Below, one piece after another: positions 46,940 to 57,752 of a stretch of 64,000 nt of DNA. Where the stretch lies: positions 62,001 to 126,000 of the forward strand of contig NZ_JANUXX010000004.1 of the NCBI RefSeq assembly GCF_024814375.1, written 5' to 3'. The notes under the pieces are model-generated. The model made no database searches. It was given only the letters and a program-made list of their open reading frames with translations, and had not been told where the DNA came from. The position numbers and the translations under genes are program-made. Numbering within the stretch: position 1 is the stretch's first letter; every line of letters starts with the position of its first letter. The DNA is from Streptococcus sciuri. Its GTDB lineage: Bacteria; Bacillota; Bacilli; Lactobacillales; Streptococcaceae.

Positions 46940-47791
46940 ATGGATGTTACATGGACTGTGAAATATATCACAGAATTTTTAGGAACAGCTTTTCTAGTTA
47001 TTTTAGGAAATGGGGCTGTTGCTAATGTTGAACTCAAAGGAACGAAAGGTCATGCTAGTGGCTGGTTAACGATTGCTATCGGTTACGGTATGGGGGTTAT
47101 GATACCTGCATTGATGTTTGGTAATGTCTCAGGTAACCACATCAACCCTGCCTTTACCCTAGGACTTGCAATATCAGGCTACTTTCCTTGGGCACAAGTT
47201 CCTTATTATATCATCGCTCAATTACTTGGTGCGATTGCTGGTCAGCTTGTAGTTGTTGCAACACACAGACCATACTACTTGCAAACAGAAAATCCAAATG
47301 CTATTTTGGGAACTTTCTCAACAATCGTTAGTGTGGACAATAATAAATCAGAAACACGCAAAGCTGCTCAGATTAATGGCTTTTTAAATGAGTTCTTTGG
47401 TTCCTTTGTCCTGTTCTTTGGTGCTCTAGCATTAACAAAGAACTACTTTGGTTCTGAAATTGTGCGTTATGCAACAAGTAATGGTATCGATCTTGAACAA
47501 GTTTCTGGTAAAATCCAAATTGGCTCTTACATCAATGCTGGTGAATCTGTGGCACACTTAGCTGTTGGTTTTCTTGTTTTAGCCCTTGTAGCATCACTAG
47601 GTGGTCCTACTGGTCCAGCACTAAATCCAGCACGTGACCTTGGACCACGTTTACTGCATTATTTCTTACCAAAATCAATTCTTGGTGAGCACAAAGGGGA
47701 CTCAAAATGGTGGTATGCTTGGGTGCCTGTTGTTGCTCCTACTTTGGCAGCGATTTGTGCTATAGCTCTTTATAAAATACTTTATAAATAA
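46940..47791 (+). CDS. Aquaglyceroporin (glycerol uptake facilitator family)
   Basis: A 283-residue MIP-family channel. Both NPA boxes are present (GNHINPAFTLG and GPALNPARDLG), with six membrane spans. The loop between halves is longer than in E. coli GlpF, as in the lactococcal Gla-type channel encoded next to pepX. It conducts glycerol and/or water. GGAGG precedes the start; a terminator follows. Confidence 0.92.
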   Translation: MDVTWTVKYITEFLGTAFLVILGNGAVANVELKGTKGHASGWLTIAIGYGMGVMIPALMFGNVSGNHINPAFTLGLAISGYFPWAQVPYYIIAQLLGAIAGQLVVVATHRPYYLQTENPNAILGTFSTIVSVDNNKSETRKAAQINGFLNEFFGSFVLFFGALALTKNYFGSEIVRYATSNGIDLEQVSGKIQIGSYINAGESVAHLAVGFLVLALVASLGGPTGPALNPARDLGPRLLHYFLPKSILGEHKGDSKWWYAWVPVVAPTLAAICAIALYKILYK

Positions 47792-47818
47792 AAGGAGGCA
47801 TTCACCTCTTTTTATTTT
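47788..47818. terminator. Terminator between the aquaporin gene and the TauE/SafE gene
   Basis: AAATAAAAGGAGG, loop CATTCA, CCTCTTTTTATTT. Confidence 0.8.
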
Positions 47819-47830
47819 GCATGTATGAAG

Positions 47831-48733
47831 TTAATGTTTATGGTGATTAGTGCCTATAGTCTCTTTGAAAGAAGAACGAATGAGCATGCAACCTGTAAAG
47901 ATAACGATAAAGATAACCAAAAGTTTAAGACTGTTGAGATTGAGATTGGTCAAGAATAAAACAGCAACAATAACTCCTAAGATACCTCCAACGACTAAAC
48001 CTAAAAACCCTTCCCAATTGACACGTCCACTTTTGATGAATTGACTACTAGAGGCAGTCATAATCATAGCAGCATCTAACATCATAACAGGCATAGCTAC
48101 CGTTGGACTAAGTCCCATGAGAGAAAAGAAGATGAGCTCTGGAGCATAATTACCAAGACCCATAGTCATTAAAATACCAGTGATAAAGTTAAAGATGATA
48201 CCTATAAAGAGCCAAACGCCGTGTAAACCATGCGCACTATTTGTAATATCAGCTCCAGGATTTGTTATCATGCGAAAGGCCATAAAAAGAGCTGCGATAA
48301 TCAGTAGTCCTCCTAATATCCTCTGGACGGTTGGCGCATGCCATTTTTTTGTGATACGACTTCCAAAGAAAGCTCCTATAAAAGCTGCAGATGCCATTGC
48401 AATCAGTGTGAGAGGTTCTACTCTAACGACTAAAATAAAACATAACGACTGTAGTAACACTGGTAATACATGAACAACCGTCATAGTAGCAGGCAATTTA
48501 CGGTCATCGTCAATGAGTTTTGTTAATTTAAATAACGTCGTTGATGTTGCAAAAGAACCAATTCCAACAGTGTCTAGCGCATCTGTGATAAAGCCTATCC
48601 ATAACCCTGTAAAGAAACGTTTGAGCGGATTGATACGATGTTTTGTAATATAGTAGATAAGGTATAAAGAGATGCTTATCATAGCAATGAGCAAGATAAG
48701 TTGAATACTGTGCAATAATAAAGTCTCAGTCAT
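47831..48733 (-). CDS. TauE/SafE (TSUP) family membrane permease
   Basis: A ~300-residue membrane protein with about eight spans. Family features are TGLWIGFITDALDTVGIGSFATSTTLFKL near the N-terminus and a repeat in the second half (NFITGILMTMGLGNYAPELIFFSLMGLSP). Members export sulfite, sulfoacetate or other organosulfur anions; this substrate is unknown. The frame opens with TTG 48748; ATG 48733 is the likelier start, though no strong Shine-Dalgarno is visible. Confidence 0.85.
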   Translation of the reverse strand: MTETLLLHSIQLILLIAMISISLYLIYYITKHRINPLKRFFTGLWIGFITDALDTVGIGSFATSTTLFKLTKLIDDDRKLPATMTVVHVLPVLLQSLCFILVVRVEPLTLIAMASAAFIGAFFGSRITKKWHAPTVQRILGGLLIIAALFMAFRMITNPGADITNSAHGLHGVWLFIGIIFNFITGILMTMGLGNYAPELIFFSLMGLSPTVAMPVMMLDAAMIMTASSSQFIKSGRVNWEGFLGLVVGGILGVIVAVLFLTNLNLNSLKLLVIFIVIFTGCMLIRSSFKETIGTNHHKH

Positions 48734-48918
48734 GACATAACTATACAAAAAAATTCAATACCTGTCAATCTTAGTACCTTTTTGAGAATAGGTAGTATCT
48801 AGCAAGGAGTAGCAATTTGATAGAGATAATCTGAAACTATACTTTATTGGATAGAAAGCACAAACTTTCTTGTCAAATGCTTTAATTTTTTTTAGAATGT
48901 TAAAGGAGGGAATTTGAG

Positions 48919-49671
48919 ATGATAAGTAAAGAACCTGTTTTATTTCACCAACCGATTCTTCGCGTGAATAATCGTCAAGAGAATATTGATTTCTACAAAA
49001 AAGTTTTGGGAATGACATGTTTACGCGAGGAAAATGCCCTGACCATTTTTACCGCTCATCAAAATACTAAGGCACGCTTTACGATTGAGGAATCACCTGC
49101 GTATCGTACTCGTGCTGTTGAGGGTGCGCATAAGTTGCAAGAGATTGTTTTAAAAGTGCCGAGCGATGACATTTTAGCACTTTTATCTCAAAAGATAGAG
49201 GTTGATAGTATCTTAAAGGGAAAGCACTATGCTTTTAGAGCGACCTCTCCAGATGGAGCCCACTTTTTGGTGCATGCTGAGGAGAACATTGCTGATTTAA
49301 CTCAAGCAACCTATCCCGAATTATCGACCGTTGAGGACTTTGAAGGGGTCAGTGATTTCTCAGTAGAAAGAATTACTCTTGCAGTACCTAATCCAGATGT
49401 AGCTCGTGCTTTTTATGAGAACATCTTTGGAGGTCTCTTGTCTTTATCTCTTGTCTTTATAGAGGCAGAAGCTCCAGACTTGAAAGTCAGTCCTGAAACA
49501 ACTTGGGATTTAGAGATTTTAGAGTTTAGAGTATCAGCATCTTATGATTTAGTGGCACTTTATCAGCACTTGCTAGACTATGATTTAGAAGTCTATCTAG
49601 ATCCGAAGCAAAAAATCCTAGTAGTGTCTGATTCTAGTCGTATTGAAATTTGGATAAGAAAATGGAGATAA
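48919..49671 (+). CDS. VOC/glyoxalase superfamily protein (CatE-like)
   Basis: A 250-residue protein with two glyoxalase-fold modules: an N-terminal FHQPILRVNNRQENIDFYKKVLGM and a second beginning ERITLAVPNPDVARAFYENIFGG. Ring-cleavage dioxygenases and glyoxalases share this fold, so the reaction is uncertain. AAAGGAGGG precedes the start. It overlaps the serine hydrolase gene by 10 bases, so they are co-expressed. Confidence 0.8.
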   Translation: MISKEPVLFHQPILRVNNRQENIDFYKKVLGMTCLREENALTIFTAHQNTKARFTIEESPAYRTRAVEGAHKLQEIVLKVPSDDILALLSQKIEVDSILKGKHYAFRATSPDGAHFLVHAEENIADLTQATYPELSTVEDFEGVSDFSVERITLAVPNPDVARAFYENIFGGLLSLSLVFIEAEAPDLKVSPETTWDLEILEFRVSASYDLVALYQHLLDYDLEVYLDPKQKILVVSDSSRIEIWIRKWR

Positions 49672-50585
49672 TCAAATATATTCATCAGCAGATATCACAA
49701 GGTATTTACCGTGGAGCGAGTTTAGCTATCTTTGATAAGGGTGCTTGGTCAGATTTCTATATTGGAACGTTGGATGGAGATAGACCTGTTACTTCTGGTC
49801 TTGTGTATGATTTAGCGAGTGTTTCCAAGGTTGTTGGAGTGGGAACTGTTCTGATACAACTTTTATCTCGCAATAAGATAGCACTTGATGATAATCTTGT
49901 TGTCTATTATCCTGATTTCCATGATGAGACAGTAACGCTTAGGCAGTTAGTGACCCATACGTCTGGGATTGATCCCTTTATCAAAAATCGCAATCAAATG
50001 AGTTCGCCAGATCTAAAAAAAGCTATCAATAAGATTAAAGTGACAAAAGATAAACGCTTTCTCTATACGGATATTAACTTTCTTCTACTGGGTTTTATGC
50101 TGGAGAATTATTTTGAAGATAGTTTAGATACCATTTTTACAAGAGAGGTGTTTGTACCTTTTGGGATGACTGAGACATGTTTTGGGCCTGTTGAGCAGGC
50201 AGTTCCTACACAAAAAGGAAAAAAAGCAGGTATTGTTCATGATCCTAAGGCGGCTATTTTAGGTGTTCATTCAGGGTCAGCTGGCTTATTTTCAACTGTT
50301 TCTGATTTAAAAAAATACGCTGAACATTATCTGGTGGATACTTTTGCAAAAGGCTTGACACGAAATGTTGCTACTGAGGACAAAAAGCGATCTATTGCTT
50401 GGGACTTAGATAATGATTGGTTATTGCATACAGGTTATACTGGTACATTTGTGATGATTAATCAAATGAGTCAACAAGCTGTTATCTTTTTATCTAATCG
50501 AACTTATGACAAAGATAATCGTAAGCAGTGGATTAAAGATCGCAATCAGCTGATAGAAGTGATTAAAAAAGAATTGAGAAAATGA
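49662..50585 (+). CDS. Serine hydrolase of the beta-lactamase/PBP-like family
   Basis: About 307 residues from ATG 49662 (a longer frame opens at TTG 49650). The class C beta-lactamase/esterase SxxK motif is in YDLASVSKVVGVG, a Tyr motif lies near FLYTDINF and the third motif region is LLHTGYTGTF. There is no signal peptide, so it is probably a cytoplasmic esterase or peptidase, not a resistance enzyme. It is translationally coupled to the VOC gene. Confidence 0.85.
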   Translation: MEIIKYIHQQISQGIYRGASLAIFDKGAWSDFYIGTLDGDRPVTSGLVYDLASVSKVVGVGTVLIQLLSRNKIALDDNLVVYYPDFHDETVTLRQLVTHTSGIDPFIKNRNQMSSPDLKKAINKIKVTKDKRFLYTDINFLLLGFMLENYFEDSLDTIFTREVFVPFGMTETCFGPVEQAVPTQKGKKAGIVHDPKAAILGVHSGSAGLFSTVSDLKKYAEHYLVDTFAKGLTRNVATEDKKRSIAWDLDNDWLLHTGYTGTFVMINQMSQQAVIFLSNRTYDKDNRKQWIKDRNQLIEVIKKELRK

Positions 50586-50586
50586 A

Positions 50587-50612
50587 AAGAACACTAACGT
50601 ACGAGTGTTCTT
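50587..50612 (+). terminator. Terminator after the serine hydrolase gene
   Basis: AAGAACACT, 8-base loop, AGTGTTCTT. Confidence 0.65.
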
Positions 50613-50636
50613 AGAGTGAGAGATGTGAATGTCGAC

Positions 50637-50665
50637 AAAAAGAAACTCATCTAGAGTTTCTTTTT
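50637..50665 (-). terminator. Terminator of the GNAT gene
   Basis: AAAAAGAAACTC, loop ATCTA, GAGTTTCTTTTT; the GNAT stop codon lies in the loop. Confidence 0.8.
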
Positions 50666-51088
50666 CATATGAAGATGTGTTATCCCAGCTTCTTGAAAAC
50701 TATCTCCAAAAGGTGTAAAGTTGAGACTCTCATAGAATGGAACTGCTGTCAATTGAGCGTGTAGATATAAATTCTTAAATCCTTGTTTTTGACTAAAGTC
50801 AAGAACGTAGGTTAACAGTTTACGACCGATCCCAAGTTGACGGTAATTAGGGAGGACAGCCATACGTTGTAAGATAATCTTTGAATATTTTTCATCAGGT
50901 AGCAGGCGACAGGTCGCCACTGCATGATTGCTTTCATTATAGTAGACAAAATGTAGGCAATAAGCTTCCTTGTCGTCAATTTCAACCGTATGAGGTACTT
51001 TTTGCTCCTTAACAAAAACAGCTTGTCTGATGCGCAATGCATCAAGGTAAGTCTCTGATAAGGTATTTCGTGTGTATCGTATCGTCAT
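50651..51088 (-). CDS. GNAT family acetyltransferase
   Basis: A 145-residue single-domain GNAT protein of the ElaA/YjcF type. RIRQAVFVKEQKVP is near the N-terminus, the acetyl-CoA loop is NYRQLGIGRKLLTYVLDF, and VPFYESLNFTPFGD is near the end. The substrate is unknown. Its terminator is separate from that of the serine hydrolase gene, which converges on it. Confidence 0.87.
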   Translation of the reverse strand: MTIRYTRNTLSETYLDALRIRQAVFVKEQKVPHTVEIDDKEAYCLHFVYYNESNHAVATCRLLPDEKYSKIILQRMAVLPNYRQLGIGRKLLTYVLDFSQKQGFKNLYLHAQLTAVPFYESLNFTPFGDSFQEAGITHLHMKKKL

Positions 51089-51103
51089 GTCGGTATTATA
51101 ACA

Positions 51104-51133
51104 AAAGCCCTTGCTTGAAGCAAGAGCTTTTTG
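51104..51133 (-). terminator. Terminator after pflB
   Basis: AAAAGCcCTTGCTT and AAGCAAGaGCTTTTT pair across a one-base loop region, just past the pflB stop on the minus strand. Confidence 0.8.
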
Positions 51134-51139
51134 ATGGAA

Positions 51140-53461
51140 TTAAACCAAATCTTGAACAGCATCGTCCATAGAAAGAACTTCGTGGAAAACACGTTGAGTG
51201 AGTTCTGTTTTTTGTTCAGGAGTTAGGTATTTAGTATTGACACAGTAACCTGATATACGAACAATAACGTCTTCACCACTCATAATCTTATCATAGACAT
51301 CTTTAAGATCCATAACGTTTAGGTTGACGTGTTGACCACCATTTTCAAAGTAACCATCAAGGATAGTGACAAGGTTAGTGACTTGCTCGTCAAAAGTCTT
51401 ACCAAGTGCACGTGGAGAAACTTGAGTTGTCAATGAGATACCATCGTTTGCATGAGCAAATTCAAGTTTAGAAAGTGAATTTAAGTTTTGTAGCCATCCA
51501 CCTTTAGCCTTATTGGAAGGGTTAGCACCAGGTGAGAAGAATTCGAGTTTAGAGAGGTTCACTGTTCCATCTTCGTTAAGGTAAACACCCTTGTGAACTG
51601 GGGAATTACCTGTTTGTTTAGAGTAAGCAACGTTTGATGTGATGGTAAGAAGTGAGACAGTTGCTTCAGCATCCTTGTAGAGTTTGTGTCTTGCAAGGCG
51701 TCCGTGGAAAGCTTCTAGCAACCATTCAGCGATACTATCGACACGATCATCATCTTCACCATAACGTGGGTAGTCACCAATAGTTTCATAATCGTAGATG
51801 TAGCCATCTGCATCACGGATAGGTTTTACCGTAGCATACTTAATCGCTGATAAAGAATCAACTGTATTTGCAAAACCACAGATACCAAATCCCATGTTAG
51901 CACGAACGTGCGTTGGTAGGAATGCCATTTGAACAGCTTCGTAGTTATACTTATCTGTCATGTAGTGGATGATATTCATCGCATCAACATAAGTATCTGT
52001 CAACCAATCAAGTGACTTTTCAAAATTAGCTTTTACAGTTTCAAAGTCAAGAACTTCATCACGAATCGGATCTACATCAAAGACTTTGTAGTCTTTATGA
52101 ACATCATCATAACCACCATTGAGACCTGTAAGAAGAGCTTTGAGAACATTGACACGTGCTCCAAAGTATTGAAGATTATGACGTTTTTCCTCATTTTCGG
52201 GATCAAGTGGTGATACACAGCATGAAATACATGACATTTCACCGTAACCTTCCTTAGCCATAGTAGTGACTCCTTCATACTGGATAGAGGAGTGTTTGTG
52301 ACTCATTGCCATACAGTATCTGCGGAAAGCATAAGGCAATTTATCAGACCAAAGAACAGTCAGGTTTGGTTCTGGAGCATTTCCAATATTATCAAGAGTA
52401 TGAAGGAAACGATAGTCCATCTTAGTTACACGGTGACGGCCATCAGCCCCCATACCGGCCATAGATGTTGTGATGAAAGTAGGATCTCCTGAGTAAAGTT
52501 CATCATAAGCTTTAGTACGAGCAAATTTTACAGTACGAAGTTTTAATACGAAATCATCGACAAACTCTTGAATCTCAGACTCTGTGAAAGTGCCTCGAGC
52601 AAGGTCGCGTTCAGCAAAGACATCAAGAACAATTGGCACACGTCCAAGAGAAGTAGCAGCACCGTTGACAACACGAGCAGCAGCCATGAAGGCAATGTTA
52701 GTCCATTGGATAGCTTCTTTAGTGTCCATGGCAGGTCTACGCACATCGACACCATAAAGGTCACCGAGTTTAACAACTTCGCCCAGTGCTTGATATTGGA
52801 GGTTGATTTCTTCACGTAAACGAATCGTTTCTTCGTCAATTTCAGTCAGAGCGTTCCAGTCATTGACTTTTTCTTGCATGAGGTAGTCAGCACCATAAAG
52901 AGCAAGGCGAGCATAAACCCCAATGATACGTCCACGAGAGTAAGCATCTGGCAAACCAGTTACAGTGTGTGCGTGACGAGCACGACGAATGTTTGAGGTA
53001 TAAGCACGAAAGATACCATCATTGACAGTTGTTGTGTATTTTGTAAAGATTTCATGCACTGCTGGGTCTGGTTCATATCCGTGTTCTTTTAGTGCTGTTT
53101 CAGCCATACGTATACCACCTTTTGGCATGAAGTTCAATTTGAACAACTCATCATTTTGAATACCGTAGATGAGTTCATTCTCTTTATCAATATACCCAGC
53201 TGGAATATCAGCGATTGAAGTAGCTCGTGTATCCATTGGGAAACGTCCCTCTGCTTCGTAGCCAGCTTTTGTTTCTTCGATAATCTTTTTGATGTGCAAA
53301 GAACGTTCGGTTGGTCCTGCTAAGAAGCTTTCATCACCATCATAAGGGGTGTAGTTTGCTTGTACAAAACGTGAAACGCTAGCTTTTTCTTTCCAATCGT
53401 TTCCTTTGAAGCCTTCCCAAGCTTTTTCAAAGACGTCAGTGTTTGTTTTTACTGTTGCCAT
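51140..53461 (-). CDS. pflB: Pyruvate formate-lyase
   Basis: PFL (773 aa) converts pyruvate and CoA to acetyl-CoA and formate in anaerobic mixed-acid fermentation. The catalytic cysteine pair is in [12 protein letters not shown] and the glycyl radical site is [12 protein letters not shown] near the C-terminus. It needs a separate radical-SAM activase not seen here. The promoter region holds cre-like sites, consistent with carbon-source control. It is divergent from dinB. Confidence 0.98.
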   Translation of the reverse strand: MATVKTNTDVFEKAWEGFKGNDWKEKASVSRFVQANYTPYDGDESFLAGPTERSLHIKKIIEETKAGYEAEGRFPMDTRATSIADIPAGYIDKENELIYGIQNDELFKLNFMPKGGIRMAETALKEHGYEPDPAVHEIFTKYTTTVNDGIFRAYTSNIRRARHAHTVTGLPDAYSRGRIIGVYARLALYGADYLMQEKVNDWNALTEIDEETIRLREEINLQYQALGEVVKLGDLYGVDVRRPAMDTKEAIQWTNIAFMAAARVVNGAATSLGRVPIVLDVFAERDLARGTFTESEIQEFVDDFVLKLRTVKFARTKAYDELYSGDPTFITTSMAGMGADGRHRVTKMDYRFLHTLDNIGNAPEPNLTVLWSDKLPYAFRRYCMAMSHKHSSIQYEGVTTMAKEGYGEMSCISCCVSPLDPENEEKRHNLQYFGARVNVLKALLTGLNGGYDDVHKDYKVFDVDPIRDEVLDFETVKANFEKSLDWLTDTYVDAMNIIHYMTDKYNYEAVQMAFLPTHVRANMGFGICGFANTVDSLSAIKYATVKPIRDADGYIYDYETIGDYPRYGEDDDRVDSIAEWLLEAFHGRLARHKLYKDAEATVSLLTITSNVAYSKQTGNSPVHKGVYLNEDGTVNLSKLEFFSPGANPSNKAKGGWLQNLNSLSKLEFAHANDGISLTTQVSPRALGKTFDEQVTNLVTILDGYFENGGQHVNLNVMDLKDVYDKIMSGEDVIVRISGYCVNTKYLTPEQKTELTQRVFHEVLSMDDAVQDLV

Positions 53462-53513
53462 AATGTTATGTTCTCCTTATTCTAGTAACACCATCTGTTA
53501 CATTTACAAGTTT

Positions 53514-53560
53514 ATTGTACCATAAGGTAAGCGTTTCCCAAAACAAAAGAAACGCTTTCT
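53514..53560 (-). promoter_or_regulatory. pflB promoter with two cre-like sites
   Basis: On the minus strand TACAAT (53519-53514) lies 17 bases from a weak TTTGGG box. GGGAAACGCTTACC overlaps the -35 side, and AGAAAGCGTTTCT lies just upstream. Both resemble CcpA cre sites with some mismatches. Confidence 0.55.
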
Positions 53561-53677
53561 TTAACATTCTTTTATAATACAGTTATATAATCTATGGTCA
53601 ACTGTATTATAAATATCTCCAAAATAGCCAAGTTATTTGGAAAATTGTATAATAAAAAAGAGAAATGGGAGGTGAGT

Positions 53678-54796
53678 ATGCTTATTTTTCCTTTAGTCAA
53701 TGATACGACACGAAAGATTATACATGTCGATATGGATGCTTTTTTTGCTGCAGTGGAGATGCGAGATCACCCAAGCTTAAAAGGCAAACCTGTTATTATT
53801 GGAGCAGATCCTAGAATGACAGGAGGACGAGGTGTTGTTTCAACGTGCAATTATGAGGCTAGAAAATATGGTATCCATTCTGCTATGTCTTCAAAAGAGG
53901 CTTATGAACGCTGTCCGCAAGCTGTATTCATTTCAGGAAATCATCATAAATACCGTTCAGTCGGAAGGCAAGTGCGTGATATTTTTAAGCGCTATACGGA
54001 TTTGGTAGAACCTATGTCTATTGATGAAGCTTATTTGGATGTCACTCAAAATAAAATTAATAGTAAATCTGCTATCAAAATAGCTAAGCTTATTCAACAT
54101 GATATTTGGCAAGAGCTCCATTTGACTTGTTCTGCAGGTGTATCGTATAACAAATTTTTAGCAAAACTTGCCTCGGACTATGAAAAACCAAAAGGTCTAA
54201 CGCTGATTCTACCAGAGGATGCTCAGGATTTTTTAGCAAAATTGCCCATTGAAAAGTTTCATGGAGTAGGTAAAAAGACTGTTGAAAAACTACATGCCCT
54301 ATCTGTTTATACAGGAGCGGATTTGCTAAGAATACCTGAAATGGAACTGATTGATCGCTTTGGTCGTTTCGGATATGATCTCTATCGTAAAGCACGTGGT
54401 ATTAGCAATTCTCCGGTCAAACCTAATCGCAAGCGCAAGTCCATCGGTAGTGAGCGTACCTACGGGAAACTCTTATATGCTGATGAGGACATTAAAGTGG
54501 AGATTAGTCATAATGCTAGGCGTGTTGCAGAGATACTTGATAAAAATCACAAGTTAGGGCGTACGATTGTTTTAAAAGTACGTTATGCAGATTTTTCAAC
54601 ATTAACGAAACGAGTGAGTTTGGATGATTTGACAGCTGACTTTGAGGTGATTGAGCAGACAGCGCAGACGATTTATGATAGTCTGGAGGAAAATAATACT
54701 GGCATTCGATTACTTGGAGTGACGGTGACAGGACTTGACGACGCTTATCAGCGATTACAATTATTTGATTATGATGAAAAGCACCCCAATCGTTAG
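53678..54796 (+). CDS. dinB: DNA polymerase IV
   Basis: A Y-family translesion polymerase (372 aa). The catalytic carboxylates are in [14 protein letters not shown] and [10 protein letters not shown], with fingers/thumb and a little-finger domain to the end. The frame opens far upstream at 53594, but GGGAGGTGAG before ATG 53678 sets the start. TATAAT at 53648-53653 is a likely -10 box. Confidence 0.96.
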   Translation: MLIFPLVNDTTRKIIHVDMDAFFAAVEMRDHPSLKGKPVIIGADPRMTGGRGVVSTCNYEARKYGIHSAMSSKEAYERCPQAVFISGNHHKYRSVGRQVRDIFKRYTDLVEPMSIDEAYLDVTQNKINSKSAIKIAKLIQHDIWQELHLTCSAGVSYNKFLAKLASDYEKPKGLTLILPEDAQDFLAKLPIEKFHGVGKKTVEKLHALSVYTGADLLRIPEMELIDRFGRFGYDLYRKARGISNSPVKPNRKRKSIGSERTYGKLLYADEDIKVEISHNARRVAEILDKNHKLGRTIVLKVRYADFSTLTKRVSLDDLTADFEVIEQTAQTIYDSLEENNTGIRLLGVTVTGLDDAYQRLQLFDYDEKHPNR

Positions 54797-54855
54797 ATGT
54801 TTTTAACAACTGGAGTGCTTTTTCTTAGTTTTCTGCATGAAGTAATGTTTGAGCT

Positions 54856-55283
54856 TTACGATAGATATATTATTAAGGAAATAATCGGCATAATAAGAGA
54901 TATAATATTAAAGGAACTACCTAGGATAAGACTACTAACAACGAGAGCGATGACGTGCAATAGTGTAGGCGATACGATACTATAGGGCGACAAGTCAGGT
55001 GCATTATCGTCAATTAGAGAACGATTGCGAAATGCTAAATAAGTAATTGTGACATTAGTAACTAAACCTATCATCGTTAAAATAAGCAATCCGATATGTG
55101 TCGAAGCCAACACCGTTTGGTACTGACTAGCAAAAAGTGTTTTTAAAATTTAACTAGATTATGTAAGAGAAAAAAGTAGCTCACGATGAGATAGACCTTA
55201 AGGAAAGGATCAAGTGTGTTTATCCATGCGACAAAATTGTCTCCTGACTTGAGTGATTGGCGGATTTTTTCATATGAAATCAT
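54856..55283 (-). pseudogene. Probably frameshifted small membrane protein gene
   Basis: ATG 55283 opens a frame (MISYEKIRQSLKSGDNFVAW, then a hydrophobic YLIVSYFFLL) that ends after 46 codons at TTTTAA. One base out of frame the next stretch continues with no good start codon and has two or three hydrophobic spans (IGLLILTMIGLVTNVTITYLAF; LLHVIALVVSSLILG). A single indel in the TTTTAAAAA run would join them into one ~140-residue membrane protein. I recognise no family. The rest of the 54797-55343 gap holds nothing else I can support. Confidence 0.45.
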
Positions 55284-55343
55284 AAGAAAGCTCTTAAAAA
55301 TATGACATATCCATTATAATTGAGCGAAAAATCAACATTTTCT

Positions 55344-57692
55344 TCAAGGTTTGAAAAAGAAAGCAATATCTTCTTGAGTCAGTCCAATCATAGGATCTAT
55401 TATGGTAATATTTTCTTCAGTCAATCGGTACTGCGCTATTTTACTACTCTCAGACAAGTCATTTGACGGTTTGTCTTCTATGGATAATTCATCACCTAAG
55501 AAATGTTCAGCAAGATAGGTCTGTCTCTTGGTGCCTTGTGTACGAACAGCTGTATCAAAAGCTCTCAACTCACCCAGTAAAACGAGCTTACTTTTGGCGC
55601 GTGTGATTGCTGTATAGATGAGATTGCGCTCTAGCATGCGTCTGCTCTGATGTGTAATGGGGAGGATAACAACAGGAAATTCACTTCCTTGTGATTTATG
55701 GATAGACATTGCATAAGCTAGAGTGATTCTCGTCCAGTCTTTTCGTGCATAGATGACTTCCTGTCCATCAAAGTCAATGAAAAGTTCATCTTGTTTGGAT
55801 TCTGTATACTTTTCAGGGATAAGGTCTGTGATATAGCCAATATCTCCATTAAAAACATTGTGCTCAGTATCATTAATGAGGTGGAGAACCTTATCGCCTT
55901 TACGGAAAGTTATTTCGTTAAAGGTAAAGGATGGAGTAGTAGCAGGGTTTAGCAAGTCCTGAAGCAATGTGTTTAGGTTATTGATACCAGCCTGTCCACG
56001 GTACATAGGAGCTAAGATTTGGATGTCTTGAGCGTCTATACCGTTTCTAAGCGCAGATTCTACAATCTTAATAACCATATTGGGAATATAGTCAGCCTGT
56101 GCTTCAAAGTAAGAACGGTCAGGCTTTTTAGCGGTAAAATCAGATGGCAAAAAGCCTTGTCGTATATGACTTGCTAACGTGATTATAGTGGAGTTTTCAG
56201 ATTGTCGAAAGATTTTTTCAAGACGTACTTTTGGAAGTTCGGGAACTTTTAGCAAATCAGCTAAGACCTGTCCAGGTCCTACAGACGGAAGTTGGTCGCT
56301 ATCACCTACAATAATAACCTGAGCATGTGATGGCAATGCTGAAAATAGCTTGTTGGCAAGCCAAGTATCAACCATCGAAAACTCATCAACGATGATTAAA
56401 TTACAGTCTAGCTCTTCGTCTAGAAGTTGAAACTCTTGATCTCGATTTAAGCCAAGGTGACGGTGGATAGTAGCACTAGGAAGCTCGGTCAATTCAGTCA
56501 TCCTTCGACTAGCTCTTCCAGTGGGTGCTGCTAAAATAATGGGTAAATCTTTTGGTTTATTTAAGTTAAGGTTATGGAGTTTGGCATAGGTTTGGATGAT
56601 ACCATTAATGATAGTTGTTTTACCTGTTCCAGGTCCACCTGTTAGTATAAAAACTTTAGAGCGTAGGGCATCGCCAATGGCTTGTTTTTGCATGCTATCA
56701 TAGTTGATTCTCAACTCTTTTTCAACTTGTTGGAGATGCTTTTTAATGGTTTTATTATTTGCTGGTTCTTTGAGTTCAACGTTTAAAATACGTTTTAGTT
56801 GTCTTGTGATACCAACTTCTGAAAAATAAAGGCTGTTATCAAATATCTTTGTATCTATGTTCTGAATTTTGTCGTCATTGATTAATTGTGTCAACTCCTG
56901 AGCGACTAGGGTAGGGTCAATCTCAATATTGCGTGATTGCTCAAGAAGAGCTAATGTCTCATCAAGCAAAGCACGTGCTTCAACGTAGGTATCCCCTGTA
57001 TTCAGACATATGCTTAGTAAGCAATGCAAGAGAGCTGCACGAAAGCGTTTTGGAGAATCATCTTCAATACCTACTTGCTTTGCTAACTGATCGGCTATTT
57101 TAAAACCAATACCCTGAATATCTTCGACGATTTGATAAGGATTTTTCATGATGACATCCAGAGCTGTCTCCTTGTAGTGGTCAAAAATCTGCATAGCATA
57201 GCGGTTGGAAATACCATATTCAGCTAATTTTGAGAGAATCTGTTCACTACCGTAATGACGTCTTAGTTGAGCGATAAATTGGTCTTTTTTCGCTTTTGAT
57301 AGACCTGAGATAGACTCTAGTTTGTCTGGTTCTTCTAAAATAGCGTCAATAGGGTTACTACCATACAGAGAGACAATTTTTTCAGCTGTTTTTTTGCCAA
57401 TTCCCTTAAATTGTTTACTTGAAAAGTAGTTAATCAGTCCTGAAGTGCTTGGTTTTTTCCGCTCATATCGACTAACATTCAATTGTTCACCGTACTTGGG
57501 ATGGCGGACAAGGTCACCCCAAAAAGTATAAGTCTCTCCTTCCATAATTTCTGCCATGATGCCAGTGATGATAATCTCACCATCATCAAATAGACTATCG
57601 GTCTCTTCGATATTGAGGAGTAAAATCTTGAAAAAATTATGGGAGTTTTCAAAGATAATACGCTCGATGTTGCCTGTGAAAAAGTATTCCAT
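55344..57692 (-). CDS. recD2: RecD2-type ATP-dependent DNA helicase
   Basis: A 782-residue SF1B helicase. The N-terminal part has helix-hairpin-helix repeats (FKGIGKKTAEKIVSLYG; IQGIGFKIADQLAKQ). Helicase motifs are Walker A LTGGPGTGKTTIIN, Walker B NLIIVDEFSMVDTW, GDSDQLPSVGPG, and the C-terminal AMSIHKSQGSEFPVV and YTAITRAK. RecD2 works without RecBC in Firmicutes and helps genome maintenance. It follows lepB with a 60-base gap. Confidence 0.95.
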   Translation of the reverse strand: MEYFFTGNIERIIFENSHNFFKILLLNIEETDSLFDDGEIIITGIMAEIMEGETYTFWGDLVRHPKYGEQLNVSRYERKKPSTSGLINYFSSKQFKGIGKKTAEKIVSLYGSNPIDAILEEPDKLESISGLSKAKKDQFIAQLRRHYGSEQILSKLAEYGISNRYAMQIFDHYKETALDVIMKNPYQIVEDIQGIGFKIADQLAKQVGIEDDSPKRFRAALLHCLLSICLNTGDTYVEARALLDETLALLEQSRNIEIDPTLVAQELTQLINDDKIQNIDTKIFDNSLYFSEVGITRQLKRILNVELKEPANNKTIKKHLQQVEKELRINYDSMQKQAIGDALRSKVFILTGGPGTGKTTIINGIIQTYAKLHNLNLNKPKDLPIILAAPTGRASRRMTELTELPSATIHRHLGLNRDQEFQLLDEELDCNLIIVDEFSMVDTWLANKLFSALPSHAQVIIVGDSDQLPSVGPGQVLADLLKVPELPKVRLEKIFRQSENSTIITLASHIRQGFLPSDFTAKKPDRSYFEAQADYIPNMVIKIVESALRNGIDAQDIQILAPMYRGQAGINNLNTLLQDLLNPATTPSFTFNEITFRKGDKVLHLINDTEHNVFNGDIGYITDLIPEKYTESKQDELFIDFDGQEVIYARKDWTRITLAYAMSIHKSQGSEFPVVILPITHQSRRMLERNLIYTAITRAKSKLVLLGELRAFDTAVRTQGTKRQTYLAEHFLGDELSIEDKPSNDLSESSKIAQYRLTEENITIIDPMIGLTQEDIAFFFKP

Positions 57693-57752
57693 GATATTTT
57701 CCTATTTTTAAATGCGAAATAAGAGGTCGACAATATCTCTCTCTTAGTCTTA

